64,000 bases of DNA from Symbiodinium kawagutii (GCA_009767595.1 VSDK01022105.1:165622-229621), one strand, 5' to 3'; positions 23,131 through 34,716 are shown, counted from the stretch's first letter. Notes: a model not told the origin generated them from the letters alone. Program-made: numbers and translations.

Positions 23131-23203
23131 GTTTCTGAGGGGGGGCTGCCCAGGATTCGTATTGGAAGCAGATGTTGATAGAGCCAGTAGAGTTCACAAT
23201 GAA
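23131..23203 (+). CDS. Candidate exon, unknown
   Basis: It follows gctttcacag|G in phase 2 and reads FLRGGCPGFVLEADVDRASR then VHNE, ending before GTACCG in phase 0. The frame stays open to about 23383 (DRLMAVLRGPGTQQGAS), so the exon may be longer. Confidence 0.43.
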
Positions 23204-23483
23204 GTACCGGATCGCTTGATGGCTGTACTGCGGGGCCCTGGTACTCAGCAGGGAGCATCTAATGTGTGTCCAGCCTCACTACTGGTTGGTCATGTCAGGC
23301 TTTCTTCTCACGCCATATCCCCAAAGATAGCCTCCAGGCAGAGTTGTGGCTTCTTCATGTTTTCCCATATTGATGGTCAATGACGGTATACGAGGCTGAA
23401 AAGCTGATCTTACATTGAGGGTGGTGTGTTTGTTGAACGAAAGAAGGCTTAGGTGATCTTCCTGGATATGATATGCTGGCTGG

Positions 23484-23575
23484 TGGTTGGAGCGAGGCTA
23501 GGAGCCAGGGGTGTCTTTATAGCCCTTTAAAGGTGGAGCGAGTTGTAGCTGCCAGGAGTGCTTCAACCAGTCGGG
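23484..23575 (+). repeat. Family D repeat copy 1
   Basis: It shares gagcgaggctaggagccagg and a later cyaggagtgctyy-type block with copies at 26140 and 32128. About 90 bp. Possibly a fourth short interspersed family. No clear TIR is seen. Confidence 0.4.
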
Positions 23576-23717
23576 TTGCTTTGTCATTGGAGAAGTATAT
23601 CGCTTCGTCAACAAAACATCTCTGGCAGACCAAGCAGTGGAGCAGAATTGTACTTGCAACTTTTCATGTTGATTCGTGAGGGGTGAACTTGTTGATTATT
23701 ACTCCCATCATTTATAT

Positions 23718-23826
23718 GGCTGTGGCTCAACCCTGTACCCTGGTTCCCCTATCATTAACCATTGTCTTCCTTGTTATTGTTGGTTAATCTCCCTTACTAT
23801 TGGTTGGTGAATATTGACCCATAGCC
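23718..23826 (-). mobile_element. Family A element, inverted orientation
   Basis: It runs from ggctgtggctcaaccctgta to attgacccatagcc, the reverse of the other copies. The perfect 4-bp flanking duplication is ATAT. Confidence 0.92.
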
Positions 23827-24237
23827 ATATGCTCTACATTGAACGATGCACAGGGTTGCACAACTTTCCGATAGGGATTCACCGTATTGATATCTCCGAC
23901 AGCAATAGAAAATAGTAATATGTAATGATCACCTTGACATGCATTTACATGTTGTATAATTAGCCGCCCGAAGTGATACAGTACTAATATTAACATGTTG
24001 CTTATGACCAAAGAGGCGTGTCATTACTATGTGTTTATTGGTTGACCACCATTAACGCCAGTGACAAACTGAGAAGTACCATCATAATGTCGACTAACAC
24101 TAAGGCTAACCAACATTAACGATAGTGACAAACCGAGAAATGCATGATTGCAAGCACTAATGACATAACAACATGTTGTACCATGCTGGTTGATCAACAT
24201 TCACAATGGTGCCAACTTAGCGTGAATAGTTCCGAAG

Positions 24238-24429
24238 GCCGTGATCATCCAACGAAATGCCGTTGTGGTTCGCCTCGTGGTTTTCAGCCAGGCGATGCTT
24301 CAAAAGTGCGACACCCGGGGGTCGACGCTGGGAGGTGGTGGTGGGTCGCTGTTGCCAGGGGCATTCCAGAACGAGGGAGGCCAGGAGCTATCAGGGCTCA
24401 CCCTGGCTGGGTCTGTGCCTAGCCATGGG
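24238..24429 (+). CDS. Candidate exon, Gly-rich segment
   Basis: 192 nt, phase 0, between ttccgaag|G and the donor GTGACC. It reads AVIIQRNAVVVRLVVFSQAM, then QKCDTRGSTLGGGGGSLL and an acidic/Gly stretch. It is one of the largest exon candidates. The start contains a hydrophobic strand-like run. No family is recognised. Confidence 0.53.
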
Positions 24430-24808
24430 GTGACCATTATAACTTATAACCCACAAAAAAAGATGATTTTACGAATGGAACCATTGGTTGACTGGGGGCG
24501 CCATCATTTTGGCACAAACACAAGGAAGATTACCCATGGGTGATTCGACGAGGGATCCAAGGAGGTTGTCCACAAACTCTTGTACCACTATGGTTCTTAT
24601 CTGTCAGGGACCCAGCAATTTGCCAAAAGCCACCATGGTTTCCAAGAGCAAAGAACCTGTCCATTGCTTCCTATCATGCTTGTAGAAGACATGGTTTAAA
24701 GTTTGAAGTGTCTCACAACAATTGAAATTGGTCCCTTGAGATTGGTGGCTTCCACTGCTACACAGGTTTCAGCTGTTCGAGCTAGAGCCGGGTTCCATTT
24801 GAGTTGAG

Positions 24809-24884
24809 GGTCTGTCCAGCTACACGACCGCGCCGGCTCTGGTTTCCCTGGGGTCCGATTTGTTGACCCTACTTGGCACCAAAA
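24809..24884 (+). CDS. Candidate exon, unknown
   Basis: Between gagttgag|G and a GC donor. Phase 0 to 1. It reads GLSSYTTAPALVSLGSDLLT then LLGTK, a hydrophobic helix-like sequence in phase with its neighbours. Confidence 0.5.
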
Positions 24885-24900
24885 GCCACCATGGATAGGT

Positions 24901-25026
24901 CGTGGTTTCTTAAAATTGGAGACCCCCCAGTTGTTTTATTACTTAAAATGATAGATAGGTTTATTAGTTAAAATGATTACTATTGGATGATTTGGGGGTA
25001 CCCCAAATTGGCTTGAGAAAGCACTG
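24901..25026 (+). mobile_element. Family B element with internal duplication
   Basis: It runs from cgtggtttcttaaaattgg to ggcttgagaaagcactgg. The middle carries a duplicated ttaaaatgat segment, making it longer than other copies. Confidence 0.55.
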
Positions 25027-25041
25027 GGTGAATATGTCAAG

Positions 25042-25133
25042 CCCACGCTGTTCATTGGGACGTTATACCATGGGCGGTTGGGACCACATCTGGGGATCAT
25101 GATCTAGGGTTGCGCCGGTGGCCGCTAGAGATG
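25042..25133 (+). CDS. Candidate exon, Trp-rich segment
   Basis: 92 nt, phase 1 to 0, from tatgtcaag to the donor GTATCA. It reads AHAVHWDVIPWAVGTTSGDH then DLGLRRWPLEM. The acceptor is followed by C. It sits between two family B copies. Confidence 0.43.
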
Positions 25134-25151
25134 GTATCAGGGCTCCTGATA

Positions 25152-25265
25152 TGGTGATTTCTCAAGCCAGTTTGGGGACCCGAAAGCTATGGATGGTTTG
25201 TGACTAAAAGTGGTGAATGGACTAGATGATTTGGGGGTATACGCCCTATTCTGAGAAGCCACCAT
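25152..25265 (+). mobile_element. Family B element
   Basis: It runs from ggtgatttctcaagccagtt to ctattctgagaagccacca, with internal gatgatttgggggta. Confidence 0.65.
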
Positions 25266-25865
25266 TTAATGTATGCTCAATACAGATGGTGAATAATGTT
25301 GCGATGCTTGGTAATGATGGTTCATCATCATGGTTAGGAATGATTGCTGGTAATGATGGTTAGCGGTGATGTTGATAATGGTGATGAGTGATGATGGTTG
25401 ATGATGACGACCAATCATGATGAGTAGGAATGATGGTTGATGATGACGATTCATGATGGTGAATACTGGTCATCGAGTCAACTAGATCAGTGTCTAATAT
25501 GGTTTTGAGTCTTGGTCTTAAGTACGGTCAATACTGATGATCGACGGCTACTATCCAGCATCATTCACGGTTGAGTCTGATTAATTATGCTTGATGATGG
25601 TGATTGATAGTCAATAGGGGTCATTTGATGGCAAATTGTAGTGGTTTAGCTCCATGGTTTATGGTTCGTGACGATAGAGTACCAGTGGCTGAGAATGATC
25701 TACTGTATAGTGGTGAACGGTTGAAATATGGTTCCAATTTGGATAGTGCTATGTAAGGTTTTCAGGAATTGGTATTGCATTCCAGAATCCGCTGGAGACC
25801 CCATGTTTGTTTCTTTAAGTCAACTGGTCAACTGGTCCTAAATTCAATCTCTTTTTGGCAAACAG

Positions 25866-25951
25866 TTGGTTGCTGAAGACGTCTTGGAACAGCTCGTTCA
25901 CTCGCAGCCTTCAAAGCATCAAGCATATCATTCGTTGTCTAACCTGCGTTG
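25866..25951 (+). CDS. Candidate exon, helical segment
   Basis: It follows tggcaaacag in phase 0 and reads LVAEDVLEQLVHSQPSKHQA then YHSLSNLR, ending before GTACTA in phase 2. Very protein-like. The acceptor is followed by T. Confidence 0.45.
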
Positions 25952-26139
25952 GTACTACGCGGAGTATAAATGATGATCCCATCATTCTTGCACCTGGTCT
26001 TCTCGGAGGGGCGGAGGGGAGGAATCTGGGTGTGTTGCAAGTGTGTTCAGACATTGGTGGCACTTGGCTGCCGCAGGCCTCTGGCTACCCCTAACTGAGT
26101 TAACTTGTACTGGGCTCAAGAATGATTTATCACTGGCTG

Positions 26140-26232
26140 TTGGTTGGGAGCGAGGCCAGGAGCCAGGGGTATCCCTCTCTACCCTTCTAATGGAGAAGCC
26201 AGTTGGAGCTATCAGGAGTACCAAAATGGTAG
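26140..26232 (+). repeat. Family D repeat copy 2
   Basis: gttgggagcgaggccaggag followed by ccaggggtat and, 50 bp later, tatcaggagtaccaaaatgg. Shared with 23484 and 32128. Confidence 0.42.
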
Positions 26233-28133
26233 ATCAAGAAAGAAACCACAAGTGTTGCCCTTCCCGAGAAAGGAACAATTTTGTTGGGCACCATTGACGT
26301 CCACATGCCATGGAACCGTGATCAAGCGAGCGCTGAAAACCGTCCTGTTCGTTCGGATTGAACAACTGCCACCCCAAAACCGTTCCTCAGGTCTGATGCC
26401 AACTGTTTTTATTCTTTTTGGTCCATCATGGAGCAGAATATAGAATGCTCCACAGTGGCTTCAGACGCAATGAAGGTTGCTAATGCCCTACTTGAGTTGG
26501 GTGGTTCATATCAGTCATGATTTGGTCAAGCTATAGCTGGTTGCAGTTCTGGATAGAATCAGCCCAAGGATTCTGTTCGATTTGTTGCCCATAGCAGGGT
26601 TTTTCCGTTACTCAAGGGTGGGTATGACCAGAATTCGGTTCCTATTCTGGTTCCTCGGATGGCCGTCGCCACTCAACTCGGGCATCAAAGCTAGCAACAA
26701 GGAGAGATAATTAGACAGATAAATCGATAGACGGACGGACGCATGGAATTGAAAAGTATAGATGGGATAGACAGGGAGACTGATGGATAGGTTGACAGAT
26801 ATGCGAGCCGTATCGCCAGCAAGCTCAGATTGGCGGTAGTTATTTGGATGTACAGCCATGCTGGCATGCACAGATTCTCCACGTCAATATTTCAGCCATT
26901 TGCCAAACTTGGTGATCATCTAGTTTTTTTCATATCTGGCTACTTCCCACTTAATATGTATATTGCTGTGGGTATCCTGTCCGCCTGGTGATCGTCTATG
27001 ATCTTCGAACTGTTGGGATGTTGACTATATAATGTATACTAATGATCCGTACCTATGTGGATATGGCTCAACTTTTGAACCCCATCATCTCCAGTGAAAA
27101 TGATGCGACTTGTGGTTCTGCCTGGATACCGAAAATAGCAGACGCACCTATCATGTCAGACCTCCCCTGGACCCCCCTCTGGCCGACGAAGCTGGAAGTC
27201 AACAATTGCAGTTTTCAATAGGAGTGGTTTTACAATTTTAGCTTGATCCAGGGGTATATTACAATCAATAGGTACATTTGACTAATAGGTAATTTTCGTT
27301 TTGTTTTTTTTCCAGGAGTGGTTTTACAACATTTAGGCATATTTGATCAAAATCATCATCCGATAATACATCTAGAAACGATGGTTTTTTCATTGCGAGG
27401 TTGGTTTATCAGAGGGCAGATTTCTACTTTTCATGATTGACCACAAGTAATCACCATTCTCAACCATGATTCAGCACCCACTGTTGTCCATTTATATTCT
27501 CTGAGTGTTAACAATCCTTGTTATAACCACCATTGGCAACCACTAAAATGGTTTGCCTCTACTATTAAGGCAGCAATTGACAACGTATCATTCACCATCA
27601 CCCAGGATTTGTCAACCAGGAATCAACCGATTTAGCAGTCTTGTTGAGCAGTGTTAACCACGACTAACATTACAAGCTGTTGTTGTTACCCACCTGTTCT
27701 TATTCACACTCCATCACCGTGATTGACCATGAGCCATCATTCGCCATCAGCCATTAATTTCCATTGTTGTTTATCACCATTATCAATCATCATTAAGCGT
27801 CAGCGTCACTACTAGCCTATCATGGCCAGCCGTGAATGTTTCCCAGCAAGTACAAACCATTACTGGTCACTTGTTGGCTACTAGTTGTGTATTAGCCATC
27901 ATTATCCCTAAAAAACCATCAATTCCTATCGTGTAACCACTATGATTACTAGCCATCAATTAACCAACAAAAACCGGGAAAAAACATCACCATCAATTGG
28001 AAACAGTTGTTATACACCCTCCGGTAAACTAGCCTAACCTGGTTGAAGGGAATATCCACCCTTTGTAGGGTTCATCATTTCTATTTTCAGGTAACCGTTT
28101 GCAAGAGTGTAAGCCTTAATACCAGTCATTGAT
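26233..28133. other. Intron-like stretch without a supported exon
   Basis: About 1.9 kb with only weakly coding-like segments (for example 26300-26450) and many TGGTT/AACCA words. No introner copy was identified. Confidence 0.4.
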
Positions 28134-28196
<63 letters not shown>

Positions 28197-28266
28197 GTCA
28201 TCGTCATCGTCATCGTCATNNNNNNNNNNNNNNNNNNNNNNNNNNNNNNNNNNNNNNNNNNNNNNN

Positions 28267-28354
<88 letters not shown>

Positions 28355-28355
28355 A
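28134..28355. repeat. (ATC)n microsatellite with an assembly gap
   Basis: An uninterrupted atc run with a catcgt variant block, broken by 47 N at 28220-28266. The true length is unknown. The poly-Met, poly-Ser, poly-Asp and poly-Ile ORFs across it are artefacts. Confidence 0.98.
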
Positions 28356-28811
28356 TCAACCACTCATCAACATGACTGACAACCATTATACCATTGGTTG
28401 ATCAACCAATGGCCCCATAAATCATCCTAACTATCATCAAACATGAATAGTGTAATCATCATCAGTCAATCGTTCAATGGCTCATGATTGATTTGTACCA
28501 ATGGTATGTTCATCCATTGGTTGATGACCACCATCGTCAACGTAGCCATCAATCAATCCATCAATGATTTATCAACCAATGCTTGTTGATTCTACCGTGT
28601 GTCAATCAAACCATCATCATCATCAGCATAACCATCATCATCAGCCATCAATGAACCATCAATCAACCATAAATCAACCATAACCAGCCACAAATCAACC
28701 ATAAATCAACCATAACGAGCCACAAATCCACCACTCCCCACTCCCCAGCCATTCATCCGCCATTCTCCACTCCATCCATCCTCCTTTCGTTGAACTCGTT
28801 GCCGATTCGAG

Positions 28812-28900
28812 GCGTGCCATTGCGTTGTTTGTCGTCGCGAGTAACGCTTCGCGCCTTGCGGTGCCTCAACGTTGCGTTGCGGTGGATCCAACGGTGGATG
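28812..28900 (+). CDS. Candidate exon, strongly coding-like
   Basis: It follows gattcgag|G in phase 2 and reads RAIALFVVASNASRLAVPQR then CVAVDPTVD, ending before GTCGGC. The same frame is open upstream (HPPFVELVADSR) from an acceptor near 28746, so the exon may start there. Confidence 0.5.
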
Positions 28901-29039
28901 GTCGGCCGTTGTGATGGTCGGTTGGGATGTATCAGGATCCGTGGGTTAGGGATGACTATGACTTCCTGTGGTTAACTATGGTTAACTAGGAGGGATAATA
29001 ACCATCAATAGGGATGACTATGACTTCCTGTGGTTAACT

Positions 29040-29169
29040 GGCGAGCTGGGTCAAGCAGTTGACCAACCAACGGCTTCATGGGGGATGACTTCACCAACAA
29101 ACTATGTTGGGAAAACTGGCTGGTTAATGATAGGGGAACCAGGGGGACTAAGGGTTTTGACCCACAGCC
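29040..29169 (+). mobile_element. Family A element, GGCGAG subtype
   Basis: It starts GGCGAGCTGGGTCAAGCAG and ends GGGTTTTGACCCACAGCC. The perfect 4-bp flanking duplication is AACT. Confidence 0.93.
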
Positions 29170-29439
29170 AACTATGGTCAATAGGGATAATAACCATCAA
29201 TAGTGGCCAACTATAGGGGTTGACTATTAATAGTGGCTAATGATAGGGGATCATAGCCAATAATAATGATGGGATGACTATGAGTGGCTGGTTGGTGGTT
29301 TTAACCATGGTTAGTAGTGGTTGATAATGGTTAATCATAGGGGATGATAATCAACAATAGGGAGATTATATGGCTTATAACCAGCTAGTAATGGTTGATA
29401 ATAGTGGATTAATTAGCAACTATAGTGGTTAGACAACTA

Positions 29440-29541
29440 CTGGTTGGTGGTTTGATTGACACTTTGCTTATTTTCCCGGGTGATTGTAAACAAATAGTTG
29501 GTTGACTGATATGTTTCATAGAGGTTGAAACCACCAACCAG
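29440..29541 (+). mobile_element. Family C introner-like element
   Basis: It starts CTGGTTGGTGGTTTGATTGAC and ends GGTTGAAACCACCAACCAG (TIR about 14 bp). Inside it has gttgactgat followed by a T-rich run and catag, as before a 3' splice site. Confidence 0.85.
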
Positions 29542-30190
29542 GATTGGTTTCTGTTGGTTTCTGTTGATGTTGCTTGTTTCTGTTGGTTGTTGATATTGGT
29601 TGGTTTCTGTTGGTTGATGTAGGTTCAGCATATAGATAGTATTGATATGCACTGGTAATAGTGGTGCTTGCCGATGGTTGATATCCATGCTTTGTCGATG
29701 CTTGGCTGATTGTCGATGCTGAATTTTGATGGTTGGTCATGGAATTGACGATCAAATCTCATGGCTAATGATGTGGTGAAGTGATGGTGAAACTTTTGTG
29801 AAGCACATGACAATGTCAATCGATAGCCATGCTATGGGCAGTAGTTCATAGATAATGTTCATTTATACTGTAGCTATAATGCAAACTTGGTTGGCTGGTT
29901 GGTTGTTTGTTTGGTCAGTGATGACTGATAGACCTAAATAACCAACAATAACCAGTCAGTCATGAGTGTTTGACAGCATCGGTCAACACTAAGGGAATAT
30001 CACCAGCACCGTTGACCGTGATTGGCTATTGGGTGATGCTGGCTCCCTCTTCATAACTAGTTAGATTGTCTCAAAAACCTAGACACATGGATGTGGCTTG
30101 TGTTGGACCCTGGCTGGTTGAGTCATTCTCAGCTGTTTACTTGATTGTAACGTCTTTTGGCTGTCAATTTGTGCATTTTTTTTGGTATAT
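29542..30190. other. Intron-like stretch
   Basis: It contains a run of ctgttggttt/gttgat repeats (29540-29640) and no supported exon. Confidence 0.45.
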
Positions 30191-30308
30191 GGTTATGGGT
30201 CAAAACCCTTACTCCCCCTTGTTCCCCTATCATTATGAATTCGTTTTCTCTATAAATGTGTTGGTGATTATCTCCATTATTGGTGGGCTAACTGCTTGAC
30301 CCATAGCC
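30191..30308 (-). mobile_element. Family A element, inverted orientation
   Basis: It runs from ggttatgggtcaaaaccctt to gcttgacccatagcc. The perfect 4-bp flanking duplication is ATAT. Confidence 0.88.
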
Positions 30309-31310
30309 ATATCATCATACAGTGTATTGGATGGGGTCATTATCTCCCGCGGTGTGCTTGTTGGTGAAAGGTGCGGTAGATCTTCAATGAATCATCCTCC
30401 CAAACAGACAGAAATCCAGCTGTGCTTGCGTTTGCACTCTGGTAAACTAACCTGGCTAGCTGGATTTTAACCATATTTTCTAGTGAAACCCTGGGAAACT
30501 ACCAATAAATGTTGGATTTTCCATGGCCATGTTAGTTTACCAGAGGGTAGAAGATTTGCGGTTTGGGATCCTGTTGCACTTTCCATCCTTATTATATTTC
30601 TTGGATTTGCTCGAGACTAGGAACCAGATATGTACTCTGCCTTCATTGATTTTCTGTGTCATTGATGTGAACACATTACCATAGCGTCGCAGCGGCTTGC
30701 CATTGCGATGCAAGGATTGAATGGTGGAATGTGACACTCATCTAGGTCTCGATCTAAATGTTCACAGACGCTTATACCTTCAATGATGGTTGTTGTGGTT
30801 CAGTAGTCGTTTACTCTGTGAGAAACTAACCTAAAAGTGGGAAATCCATTGTTTGTAGCTGGTTTCCCTGCCAAAAACTGAATATTTTTGGCTTCCAGGT
30901 CAATTTGCCAGAGTAGAATCCTTGTTTTGGTTAAACAAAGCCATTAGCAGCTCAAAGACTAGAGGGATGTTTGTTCACCAGCTGGTAAGGCTGCAACACT
31001 CCGCGCACCAACCAACCGAGGAATGGTGATTGGCAACCAACAATCACCAAATTAGACACCCACTGTCACGTCAAGAATCAATCCTGAAATCACCTGTTAA
31101 AACACGGGATAGTTCCTAGGATACTGTACTTCGCGCATGTTCATTCGGTGAAAGGTTGTTTGGTTTCCTCCTTTCTCAGCTCGACAAACAAATTTTATTC
31201 TAGTTGCTCATTCTAGTTGTTCATTCTAGTTGTTTCTCAACTTTGGTTGTTCATTCTAGTTGCTTATTTCCTAACTCCAACTAGCTCTCTCCAACGTGTG
31301 GAGTGGTGAG

Positions 31311-31363
31311 GGATCCCACGAGTTTTCTCCAAACATCTGCCGGCGTCGGATGGCAGTAGTGAG
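31311..31363 (+). CDS. Candidate exon, unknown
   Basis: It follows gtggtgag|G in phase 1 and reads IPRVFSKHLPASDGSSE with a GC donor. A second frame is also strongly coding-like and longer (FSPNICRRRMAVVRPEPLW), so the frame is unresolved. Confidence 0.35.
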
Positions 31364-32012
31364 GCCTGAGCCCCTCTGGGGTGTAACAGTTGTGCGCTTG
31401 GTGAACCAAGTGCTGTCATGCTCAGGATAACTTTGTAGCTTTATATTGTGAGGAAACGCTCAAGTTGAGATAAGATTAGTCCTCTACTTGTGCTATGACT
31501 AGTCCTGAAGCACTCAAGTTAAGATGAGTCCTCTTGTACTATAACCACTTGGTAGTCCTCAAGAAACTCGGTAGTTTGTGAGTCTGTCGAGTGATGCTTC
31601 ATCTCGTGCTCTGTGAATCAACCACTGAGCCCAGGTTTTTTTCTTGCACTGCCTCGCCTTCTGGCTAAGTGTCATCTTCGCTGGTTGGTTAGCCAAGAAT
31701 CTTCGTCCATGGAGTTTTTGTTCATGAGAGAATGATGGTAGATCCTCCAATAATGTATATGTTTTTGTGGATAAAACATGATAAAACTGACCTACTCATC
31801 CCCTAAGCCCCATTTGCCATTCTAGATCCTCTAACATTAGTAGCCATTTGTAGATCTCAATGGCAGATCTATCAATCAACCCCATTAACTATCATGGTAG
31901 ATCCTCAAATCAAGTCGATTTTCCATCATAGATCCACGAGTAAACTGCTCTGGTAGTAGATCAGACATGGCCAAACTGGGTCACCTTCAGCACGGTGCAG
32001 GTGTCTCAGAAG

Positions 32013-32103
32013 GAACTGCGGGCCCACACGGGGTCGGCAGCTCGATGGCACCAGCGGCCGCCACTGGAAGGGGCCAGGCTCTGGGAGGGGACTTTCCGGG
32101 CAA
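32013..32103 (+). CDS. Candidate exon, unknown
   Basis: 91 nt, phase 0 to 1, from tcagaag|G. It reads ELRAHTGSAARWHQRPPLEG then ARLWEGTFRA. The donor is GTTGAC, or the stronger-looking GCAAGT three bases upstream. An overlapping 82-codon plus ORF is the alternative reading. Confidence 0.5.
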
Positions 32104-32127
32104 GTTGACATGGTTGCGGTACTGCCT

Positions 32128-32218
32128 GTTGGGAAGGATTCAGAGCCAGGGGTATACAGTGTACCCTTTCGAAGGGGGGCCGGGAGATACCAGGAGTGCT
32201 CTAACCAAATGGTAGTGT
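32128..32218 (+). repeat. Family D repeat copy 3
   Basis: cctgttgggaaggattcaga, gccaggggtata and a later accaggagtgctctaacc, aligned with the copies at 23484 and 26140. Confidence 0.42.
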
Positions 32219-32518
32219 ACAGTGACTGACAAGAAACACCGCAAACACACAGCTGCAACCTCCAATCTTCATATGTCCCCCTGGTTGCTCGGAGTAGCCT
32301 GTAGCCTAGCCATAGCGTGTTGCTGAACGATGGGTGTACAACTGATGATCCCTAGAACAGGGCACTATCGATTAAATACTATATTGAATACCTATCAACA
32401 AAGGTATAACATGCACAGTGAAATTTCCATAGTCAACCTCAAACAGCAATCTTCGCAATCTGAATAGTTGATGATATGAAGAATCTGGTCACCCAGCTTG
32501 TAAATTGCGTGGGCTGAG

Positions 32519-32625
32519 GGCTGGGGATTCGGATGGTCCCCATAGGGATACCCGGGTGGCCTGCACATTCTGAGACTGGTTCCGCAATGCTAGGGACTGT
32601 GATGAGGGACGACGGAACGGCCGGT
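32519..32625 (+). CDS. Candidate exon, unknown
   Basis: 107 nt from gggctgag|G in phase 1 to the donor GTGAGG, ending phase 0. It reads PIGIPGWPAHSETGSAMLGT then VMRDDGTAG. Strong donor. Confidence 0.45.
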
Positions 32626-32734
32626 GTGAGGGATAACTCTGAGTGGAAAAGCATCAGTTTTTCACAGGATCCAGTTGCAGTCAATCTGGCAGAAACGATT
32701 GTTTCAACCATTATATAATCATTACCAAGCATGA

Positions 32735-32953
32735 TTCACCCCTACCAACCCTAATGAACCATGGATTCGTTGCAACTGGTGGGATGCAGCTGGCAGTGAC
32801 CAACTTTGCGTGGCCGGGATGCCACACTGGCGATCTCCCTCGATGTGGGATCAGCATGGACTTGGCATCAGGGACTTGGATCCTGGGAAGGCAATCATAG
32901 TCATCCATGATGTCATCCGAATCCCATGGGACGAAGTGGCGGCTGATTCTTGA
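32735..32953 (+). CDS. Coding-like open stretch, boundaries unresolved
   Basis: 72 codons open to TGA, including CVAGMPHWRSPSMWDQHG and KAIIVIHDVIRIPWDEVAAD. Other plus frames and a 134-codon minus ORF overlap. A real exon probably lies here, for instance from catcag|G near 32871, but I cannot choose its limits. Confidence 0.33.
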   Translation, partial: FTPTNPNEPWIRCNWWDAAGSDQLCVAGMPHWRSPSMWDQHGLGIRDLDPGKAIIVIHDVIRIPWDEVAADS

Positions 32954-33184
32954 CAAAGATCTGATGTTTGTAAGCGTACAAGTGCTGGCAAGGACGATGA
33001 AAAGGAGAGTACCATGCAATTTAATTGCTAGTTTTGTGATGAAATCCTGTTTGACTCTCAGAGATAACAACGAACAGCAACTACATTCCCCGTAATCTTG
33101 AGACTTTCCATCCATGGCTTTATGGTTTCAATCACCACATGCTACTTATCGATGCTGGATCTATCTCAATTATCATGTTTCGAT

Positions 33185-33268
33185 CGTATCTTGACTCGTT
33201 TGATATATAATTCTGCTATATCTGAGCCACTTATTTAATTATTTGTTATCAAACGAGTCGAGGTATGA
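33185..33268. repeat. Inverted repeat, about 20-bp arms
   Basis: The left arm CGTATCTTGACTCGTTTGATA pairs with tatcaaacgagtcgaggtat, with a loop of about 40 bp of AT-rich DNA just upstream of the next exon. Confidence 0.72.
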
Positions 33269-33363
33269 TATGAATATATGATATTCACTAACTTGTATGA
33301 TTATTTGTGTTTTTAAAATACATTTCTATGTTATGTACATATTGTCACCACAATTTCGCCCAG

Positions 33364-33448
33364 GGCCTTCAAGCAGTTCAACGTTGGACGGACGAGGAGA
33401 GTCGTCTGGCCCGTATCGAGGAGCCCATGGTGCCGTTGAGGATGACAG
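33364..33448 (+). CDS. AAA+ gene, candidate exon before the LVGL exon
   Basis: 85 nt, phase 0 to 1, between the T-rich acceptor ttcgcccag|G and a GC donor. It reads GLQAVQRWTDEESRLARIEE then PMVPLRMT. A second frame is open and Ser/Gly-rich (GRGESSGPYRGAHGAVED). The phase fits the exon at 34096. Confidence 0.57.
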
Positions 33449-34095
33449 GCCCATGAGGTCACGAGGGAAGGTGGTTGAGGATGGCGACAAGTGGTTTAGG
33501 ATTGTTAGTGAAGGAATGGTGGATGGTTAGTGGTGGATGGTTAGTGGTGGTTGGTTGATTGTTAAATGGTGGTTGGTTGATTTTTAGATGATGGTTGGTT
33601 GATGTTTGATGACGGTTTGTTGGTGGTTAACTGATGTTGAATGATGATTAGTTGATGTTTACTTAATGTCGGATGTTTGTGAATGTAAGGCACTGAACTA
33701 TAGTAGCTAGTGGCGTGGTAAATGATGCTTGATGGTAGAAAATGAAACTATACTACAGCTAGTAGTGGCTGGTGATGCTTGATAGTGCTTACTCAAGTTT
33801 AATACTGTTTCAGGAGTCGTTCACGCGTAGCCAGTGGTGGATGGTGGTTGGTAAGAATCAGCAACAACACCAGCCAGTTGAAGGATTTGCTGGAGAAACA
33901 CACTGCCATTAAGAAGTACATCTTATACATCTTGTAGTACATCTTGTAATTTGTTGGGGGTAGTATCTTCTATAGTAGTGGCTTATACTATATATGGGGA
34001 TGGATCATTACCAGCAATCCCAAGTTGATGGATAAAAGAACATGCTAGCAGACACAGCCCGTGCAGAGTCATTTCTGGTATTGGTTCACTGTCAG

Positions 34096-34145
34096 GGGCA
34101 CAAGGCCCCCGCAGCCCCGAAGCCACCAAGTCCAAGGCAGGGAAG
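34096..34145 (+). CDS. AAA+ gene, linker exon
   Basis: 50 nt, phase 1 to 0, between ctgtcag|G and the donor GTCGGT. It reads AQGPRSPEATKSKAGK, a Lys/Pro linker leading directly in phase into ELKKNLFDLVGL. Confidence 0.55.
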
Positions 34146-34650
34146 GTCGGTGCGATATGACAGTGACATTGGCGATCAATGGTCCCATTTCTTTATGGAT
34201 AGACATACTAAATACTTGAATGTAGACATGATAGTAGACAAGAATACTAACCAAGTATTCAAGTATTCATGAATGCTAGATTGATAGTAGACATCGATCA
34301 TGGATACTTGAATGAATACTTACAATCACGTCAGACACTCTGGGAGATATGTTCTTCTCTTGAAATCATTTAACATATTATTGGATTTGTTCATTTAGGA
34401 CCCCTTATTTGATATTCTGAAAATGGTATATTCTTAATATCGCTTGAAATGATTTGAGACCCCTTATTCTTGTCTTTCTTCACCATGGGGTATCTTGGGA
34501 TATCCAAGAAATTTTGGGCTGTATGTGGTGTAGCAACATGCATGATTTGCATCGCCAAACCCTGGTCACTGAGCTGCAAAGCCTTGCCATTCGCTGGTCA
34601 CTTGACGGGGACATCCGGTGGTAACAAGGGGGTGACACAGTTGTCCGAAG

Positions 34651-34716
34651 GAGTTGAAGAAAAATCTCTTCGACCTGGTTGGTTTGGATAAAGTCAAGGA
34701 GTCGATGAGGAGCTGC
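34651..34716 (+). CDS. AAA+ exon: LVGL..VK N-terminal helix
   Basis: It follows tgtccgaag|G in phase 0 and reads ELKKNLFDLVGLDKVKESM, then RSC. LVGL followed by VK is the conserved entry helix of CbbX/SpoVK AAA+ domains. The donor is best placed before GAAGGG (a GA donor). An alternative end lies a few codons later. A 151-codon minus ORF is a shadow. Confidence 0.82.

Noticed and set aside
28034..28401. Poly-Met, poly-Asp, poly-Ser and poly-Ile ORFs
   Set aside because: They are translations of an (ATC)n microsatellite across a run of N.
32711..33115. 134-codon minus-strand ORF
   Set aside because: The plus strand gives comparable or better coding-like frames and all recognised exons in the window are plus.
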